Origin: an alpha proteobacterium SCGC AAA280-B11
GTDB lineage: Bacteria; Pseudomonadota; Alphaproteobacteria; Pelagibacterales; Pelagibacteraceae
NCBI GenBank assembly: GCA_000371745.1
Contig: AQUH01000010.1
Span: 1 to 32,727 of the forward strand
Length of the DNA: 32,727 bases
Reading direction: 5' to 3'
Below the pieces are notes generated by a model. It was not told the DNA's origin. It searched no databases and saw nothing but the letters and a program-made list of their open reading frames with translations. Below, piece by piece: positions 27,937 through 32,727 of the stretch (position 1 is its first letter; the number at the start of each line of letters is the position of its first letter). The position numbers were made by a program, and so were the translations under genes.

Positions 27937-28956
27937 ATGAAAATTTTAAAACAGCTTTTAATATCAATTTATTTTTTAGTATTTTTATCAACGCAGATTT
28001 CAGCCGCTGAAAAAATTAGTATTGTTGTTGGTGGAATAGGTAAACAAATTTATCTTCCAGCAAAACTTACAGAGGCGCTAGGTTATTTTAAAGAACAGGG
28101 TTTAAATGTCGAATTGATAGGAGAACAATCGCAAGCCGGAGTAAATGCAGCAAATGAAATGATAGCTGGAGTTGTTCAAGGCGTTGTAGGTTTTTATGAT
28201 CATACAATTGATCTGCAAGCAAAAGGAAAAGAAGTGATGTCGGTTGTGCAATTTAGCCAGGCACCAGGAGAAGTTGTTTTAGTATCCTCAAAATTAGCAG
28301 ATGTAATCAAATCGCCAAAAGATTTTAAAGGCAGAACTTTAGGAGTAACAGGACTTGGCTCTTCAACAAATTTTATCATGATGTATCTTTCGGTGAAGGC
28401 TGGACTTAAGCCATCAGACGTCACACCTTTAGCTGTTGGTGCTGGACACACTTTTATTGCAGCAATGAAACAAGGAAAGATAGATGTCGGCATAACGACA
28501 GAGCCAACAATTTCTACAATGTTAGCAAGTGGGGACGCTAAAATTTTAATTGATCAGAGACATCCAGAGGGAACTATAAAATCACTTGGAGGATTATATC
28601 CTGCCGCATGTTTATATATGTCTACAAAATGGATTAATTCACATCCAGACGAAGTTCAAAAACTTGCAAATGCATTTTATAAAACTATGAGGTTTATCGA
28701 CACTCACTCAGCTGCAGAAATAGCAGCATTGCTTCCGCCCGATTTTTATGGAGATTCTAAAGAACAGTACATAAAATCTTTAGCTGAAAGTAAACGTATG
28801 TTCACAAAAGATGGAGTAATGCCACAAGGTGGACCAGAGTCTGTTCTGAGAGTCCTGCAGGTTTTCAATGAGGCAGTTACAGGAAAGAAGATCGACCTTT
28901 CTAAAACTTATACAACTAAATACGTTAAAGCAGCAGCAGCTAAATATAAATTGTAA
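27937..28956 (+). CDS. ABC transporter substrate-binding protein (NitT/TauT/SsuA type)
   Basis: Signal peptide; ALGYFKEQGLNVELIGEQSQAGVNAANEMIAG...DFKGRTLGVTGLGSSTNFIMMYLSVKAGLKPSDV. Confidence 0.92.
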   Translation: MKILKQLLISIYFLVFLSTQISAAEKISIVVGGIGKQIYLPAKLTEALGYFKEQGLNVELIGEQSQAGVNAANEMIAGVVQGVVGFYDHTIDLQAKGKEVMSVVQFSQAPGEVVLVSSKLADVIKSPKDFKGRTLGVTGLGSSTNFIMMYLSVKAGLKPSDVTPLAVGAGHTFIAAMKQGKIDVGITTEPTISTMLASGDAKILIDQRHPEGTIKSLGGLYPAACLYMSTKWINSHPDEVQKLANAFYKTMRFIDTHSAAEIAALLPPDFYGDSKEQYIKSLAESKRMFTKDGVMPQGGPESVLRVLQVFNEAVTGKKIDLSKTYTTKYVKAAAAKYKL

Positions 28957-28975
28957 ATATATTTTAAAACCAGTT

Positions 28976-29755
28976 ATGAATTCAAATTTTTTGATCGAAC
29001 TGGAAAATGTTGACAGGCGTTTTACAAGCCCTGAAGGAAAAATTATTCAAGTTTTAGATAATTTTTCAATGACCGTTAAGCCAGGTGAATTCTGTGCTGT
29101 CGTTGGACCTACTGGATGTGGAAAATCAACTACTTTAAGTTTAATTTCTGGTTTAGCAAAAGCAAACGCTGGAAAAGTTCTAATCGAAGGAAAAGAGTTT
29201 GAAGGAATAGATTCTAGAGTTGGATATGTTTTTCAAACCGATGCAGTTTTTCCATGGAAAAATGTTTTGGATAATGTTGCTGTAGGACCTTTGTTTAGGG
29301 GTGTAGACAAAAAAGAAGCAATAGAGAAGTCTTTGGATTGGATAAAAAGAGTAGGCCTACAAGGATTTGAGCATCATTACCCTCATCAACTTAGCGGCGG
29401 CATGCGAAAAAGAGTTGCGTTAGCACAAACATTTATAAATTCTCCGGATATTTTACTTATGGATGAACCATTCTCTTCTTTAGATGTTCAAACTAAATTG
29501 TTAATGCAGCAAGAGCTTTTACAATTATGGTCTAAACATAAGGCTGCAGTTGTTTTCGTTACTCACGATATTGAAGAAGCAACTATACTTGCAGATAAAG
29601 TGTACGTTCTAAGCAAAAGACCCACAAAAGTTAAAAAAATTTATAATGTGGATATTGAAAGACCTAGAATAGTAACTGAGACTAGATACACAAAAAAATT
29701 TATTGAGATTTCAAAAAGCATATGGAACGATTTAAGCGAGGAAGTGAATATTTAA
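28976..29755 (+). CDS. ABC transporter ATP-binding protein (NitT/TauT type)
   Basis: GPTGCGKSTTLSLISGL (Walker A), HQLSGGMRKRVALAQTF (signature), ILLMDEPFSSLD (Walker B). The ORF-track start at 28868 overlaps the SBP gene; ATG 28976 (MNSNFLIELENVDRRF) fits better. Confidence 0.95.
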   Translation: MNSNFLIELENVDRRFTSPEGKIIQVLDNFSMTVKPGEFCAVVGPTGCGKSTTLSLISGLAKANAGKVLIEGKEFEGIDSRVGYVFQTDAVFPWKNVLDNVAVGPLFRGVDKKEAIEKSLDWIKRVGLQGFEHHYPHQLSGGMRKRVALAQTFINSPDILLMDEPFSSLDVQTKLLMQQELLQLWSKHKAAVVFVTHDIEEATILADKVYVLSKRPTKVKKIYNVDIERPRIVTETRYTKKFIEISKSIWNDLSEEVNI

Positions 29756-29756
29756 T

Positions 29757-30605
29757 ATGAGTGACCAAAATAATATAAATAGAGAAGAAGAAATTAAAAA
29801 GTTAGAAAAAATTTCTGTTGAAAAAGTAAAAGAACGTTGGAGATTTGTTATTTTTTATAGATTTATGTTTTTATTTGTTACATTGGGTGGTTGGGAAGTT
29901 TTAGGGCGCACCGGGACCATCGATCCATTTTTCTTTTCTATGCCATCATCAATTGCTTATCAGCTTTATATTTGGATTATTAAAGGAACATCACAAGGAC
30001 CTCTTTGGCTGCAGGTATTGGTTACTTTAGAAGAGACTGTTCTTGGATTTTTAATTGGAGCAGTAATGGGAATTATTTGTGGGATTGCACTTGGAAGAAA
30101 TAAGATGCTCGCAGATATTTTTAGTATTTACATTAAGATTGCAAATGCAATTCCAAGAATTGTTTTAGGATCAATTTTTATTATTGCTCTTGGACTTGGA
30201 ATGGCTTCAAAAGTTGCATTAGCAGTTGTAATGGTTTTCTTTGTTGTTTTTGGGAATGCATTTCAAGGAGTTCGAGAAGCAGATACCAATCTTATTGCAA
30301 ACGCTAGAGTATTAGGCGCAAGCGATCGTCAGGTTACTTTTAAAGTAGTCCTGCCTTCTGCTTTAAGTTGGATACTTGCCAGCTTACATATTAGTTTTGG
30401 TTTTGCATTAGTTGGAGCTGTGGTTGGAGAATTCTTAGGCTCCAAACAAGGAATAGGTTTGTTGATAGCGACCGCTCAAGGAGCATTTAATGCCGCTGGT
30501 GTTTTTGCAGCAATGATCGTTTTAGCTGTTGTAGCGCTTTTAGCTGATTATTTGATTACAAGGCTAGAAAATCGCCTTTTAAAATGGCGTCCCACCGTTC
30601 AATAG
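29757..30605 (+). CDS. ABC transporter permease (NitT/TauT type)
   Basis: LLWLQVLVTLEETVLGFLIGAVMGIICGIALGR...ANARVLGASDRQVTFKVVLPSALSWILASLHISFGFALVGAVVGEFLGSKQGIGLLI. Confidence 0.94.
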   Translation: MSDQNNINREEEIKKLEKISVEKVKERWRFVIFYRFMFLFVTLGGWEVLGRTGTIDPFFFSMPSSIAYQLYIWIIKGTSQGPLWLQVLVTLEETVLGFLIGAVMGIICGIALGRNKMLADIFSIYIKIANAIPRIVLGSIFIIALGLGMASKVALAVVMVFFVVFGNAFQGVREADTNLIANARVLGASDRQVTFKVVLPSALSWILASLHISFGFALVGAVVGEFLGSKQGIGLLIATAQGAFNAAGVFAAMIVLAVVALLADYLITRLENRLLKWRPTVQ

Positions 30606-30669
30606 TCGCCTTAATTAAAACATTATTAACTCAAAAGTTAGACAGAATATTTTATTAAAGTATAGACAA

Positions 30670-30720
30670 TGCTTAACTGAGTTATCTTTGATCCCCAATC
30701 TCCCTTATCTCAGTTAAGCA
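30670..30720. repeat. Perfect 12-bp inverted repeat with a 27-nt loop
   Basis: TGCTTAACTGAG (30670-30681) ... CTCAGTTAAGCA (30709-30720), exact reverse complements, between the permease gene and ccmC. Confidence 0.85.
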
Positions 30721-30764
30721 AACTTTCAATAACTCGAAACTTATAGTAAAAAAATTCCAATAAA

Positions 30765-31463
30765 ATGTTTGGAATATTTAAACCTAGAACCTTTTTTAAT
30801 TTAGCAAGTACTAGTATTTTTTGGCTAAAAATAATTTTTATTTTTTCTATAATTATTGGTTTAGGTTTGGCTCTAGTTTTTTCTCCAATTGATTATCTTC
30901 AAAAAGATACGGTGAGAATTATGTATGTTCATGTCCCATCGTCATGGATTTCGTTATTAATTTTTTTAATTATTGGAATATGTTCATTTATAAGTTTAAT
31001 TTTTAGAGTTAAAGTTTTTTCAGTTTATGCAAAAAGTGTAGCTCCTATAGGATTGGTTTTCTCTCTAATTTCCGTTGTGACGGGTTCATTATGGGGTTTT
31101 CCAACCTGGGGAACTTTTTGGAGTTGGGATGGTAGATTAACCTCGATGTTTATTTTAGTCTTAACTTATATTCTTTATGTTTTGTTATGGTCTTTTATAA
31201 AAGATTATAATTCTGCTGAAAAAATTACTAATATTGTTGGCGTAGTAGGATTGATAAATATACCAATTATTAAATTTTCAGTAGCATGGTGGAATTCGCT
31301 TCATCAACCATCAAGCATTACCCTGACAGCCGCACCCACAATACATAGCTCGATGTTAGCGCCATTGCTTATTATGTTCTTTAGTTTTTCCATTTTGTCG
31401 CTGATTATTTTCTTGATTAGATATAAATATGAAATTATAAATTTTAGAGTTAATAAAAAATGA
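30765..31463 (+). CDS. ccmC: Heme exporter/cytochrome c biogenesis protein CcmC
   Basis: QKDTVRIMYVHVPSSWISLL, SVVTGSLWGFPTWGTFWSWDGRLTSMFIL, KFSVAWWNSLHQPSSI. Confidence 0.96.
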   Translation: MFGIFKPRTFFNLASTSIFWLKIIFIFSIIIGLGLALVFSPIDYLQKDTVRIMYVHVPSSWISLLIFLIIGICSFISLIFRVKVFSVYAKSVAPIGLVFSLISVVTGSLWGFPTWGTFWSWDGRLTSMFILVLTYILYVLLWSFIKDYNSAEKITNIVGVVGLINIPIIKFSVAWWNSLHQPSSITLTAAPTIHSSMLAPLLIMFFSFSILSLIIFLIRYKYEIINFRVNKK

Positions 31464-31654
31464 TTTCAGAATTCTTAAATATGGGTGGTTACGGTTTGTA
31501 CATATGGTTATCATATGTATTCGCTGCACTGTCTTTAGTTTCTCTGTACTATTCTTCTGTTAAGAAATTAGCTTCTATCAAGAGTGCAGAACATCTTTAT
31601 CAAACTGAAAAAAACGAAGAAGCTTCAATTTCAGTACAAGCTAATAGATTTTGA
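31460..31654 (+). CDS. ccmD: Heme exporter protein CcmD
   Basis: Short ORF MGGYGLYIWLSYVFAALSLVSLYYSSVKK between ccmC and ccmE. Confidence 0.88.
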   Translation: MISEFLNMGGYGLYIWLSYVFAALSLVSLYYSSVKKLASIKSAEHLYQTEKNEEASISVQANRF

Positions 31655-31685
31655 TCTAATATCTAGTTAGAACTACTCTATTTTT

Positions 31686-32117
31686 ATGATGTTTAGTAAA
31701 TCTGCAAAGAACAGATTAAAATTTTTTATTCTCCTATTAATTTCTGCATCTATAATAATTTTTTTTATCTATAATAATTTAAAAAAAAATACGGTGTATT
31801 TTTATGCGCCACAAGAAATAAAAAATTTATCAGGGGTGCCTGCCAATAAAGTTAGACTTGGAGGTCTCGTTAAAGAAGGTTCATTAAAAAAAAATAATAA
31901 TACTTATATTTTTGTCATAACCGATTTAAAAAATGAAATTTTAGTTGAATATAATGGTTTATTGCCAAATTTATTTGCTGAGGGAAAAAGTGCTGTTGTA
32001 GAGGGATTCTTAAGGGATAAAAAATATTTTATAGCAAGCACTATACTTGCAAAACATGATGAAAATTATATGCCCCCAGAAGTTGCTAATGCCTTAAAGC
32101 AGAAAAAATCAAAATGA
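31686..32117 (+). CDS. ccmE: Cytochrome c maturation protein CcmE
   Basis: N-terminal TM, VRLGGLVKEGSLKK, FVITDLKNEILVEYNGLLPNLFAEGKSAVVEGFL, LAKHDENYMPPEV (heme-binding His). Confidence 0.96.
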   Translation: MMFSKSAKNRLKFFILLLISASIIIFFIYNNLKKNTVYFYAPQEIKNLSGVPANKVRLGGLVKEGSLKKNNNTYIFVITDLKNEILVEYNGLLPNLFAEGKSAVVEGFLRDKKYFIASTILAKHDENYMPPEVANALKQKKSK

Positions 32118-32727
32118 CCGCAGGCAGCATAGGTAACTTAGCTTTAATAGTTTGTATTATACTTAACATTTATTTAATTTTTTCTTTAACAACAAAAATA
32201 AGAAAAAAAAATTTTAAAGATTTAAAGAAAATAAAATTTATTAATAATAGTATTTTTATTTTATTATTGGTTTCATTTCTAACTTTGATTTATTGTTTTG
32301 TTATTTCTGATTTTGCAAACGTTGCGGTTTATCAAAACTCCCACACAACAAAACCTTTGCTTTATAAAATATCAGGCGCCTGGGGTAATCACGAAGGCAG
32401 TATGGTTTTATTTGTTCTTATTTTATCTTTGTTTTCTTTTTTATTCTCAAATAGCAAAGTAAATGAGGAATTAAAGATTTACACGATTTTTTTTTCAATC
32501 AATATTAATCCTTATTTTTTTAATTTTTTTAATTTTTACCTCTAATCCTTTTGATCAAATTGATCCAAAGCCATTACAAGGACTCGGTTTGAACCCAATT
32601 TTGCAAGATCCATTGTTAGTAATACATCCCCCATTTTTGTATTTTTGGGTACTTCGATATTAATTTTCTTTAGAACATTTACTTTGCCGTAACCAGATTC
32701 TAAATCTTTTATAATTAACATAATTTT
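32114..32727 (+). pseudogene. ccmF: Cytochrome c heme lyase subunit CcmF, 5' part, with apparent frameshifts; runs off the right edge
   Basis: N-terminus GSIGNLALIVCIIL...KPLLYKISGAWGNHEGSMVLFVLILSLFSFLF is CcmF. After the T-run at 32487-32495 the homology continues in another frame: LIFTSNPFDQIDPKPLQGLGLNPILQDPLLVIHPPFLYF. Confidence 0.85.

Noticed and set aside
28868-28975. N-terminal extension of the ABC ATPase ORF overlapping the SBP gene
   Set aside because: Translation MRQLQERRSTFLK... is an out-of-frame read of the SBP C-terminus; ATG at 28976 gives a normal ATPase N-terminus.

Overview
This is a low-GC, gene-dense alphaproteobacterial window that looks Pelagibacterales/SAR11-like, judged from gene order and protein style only. 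Almost all of it is core housekeeping: hemH/hemE, a DUF299 kinase-pyrophosphorylase, maf, rho, a LON-domain protein, tRNA-Gly, phhB, purH, a heparinase-like protein, rpe, an MHS-type MFS transporter, sdhAF4-like DUF1674, acs, an EVE-domain protein, tsaD, hemC/hemD, folD, argG, an IalB-like protein, an aldo/keto reductase, a BI-1 family protein, dienelactone hydrolase, peroxiredoxin, DUF2256, DUF2794, ispZ, DUF3108, hspQ, mmsB, a NitT/TauT-type ABC transporter and ccmCDEF. I found no large undescribed multi-gene system. The best leads are: (1) a likely chromosomal replication origin in the hemE/DUF299 intergenic region, with DnaA-box-like motifs; (2) an ORF joining an AroE N-terminus to a HemJ C-terminus, which is either a rearrangement or an assembly chimera; (3) a ~1.24-kb islet between tRNA-Gly(GCC) and a 25-bp direct repeat of the tRNA 3' end, carrying one SET-domain protein and no integrase; (4) several apparent frameshifts in ccmF at the right edge, probably sequence error; (5) a perfect 12-bp inverted repeat upstream of ccmC. 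Two small genes absent from the supplied ORF track were recovered (DUF1674 and DUF2256).
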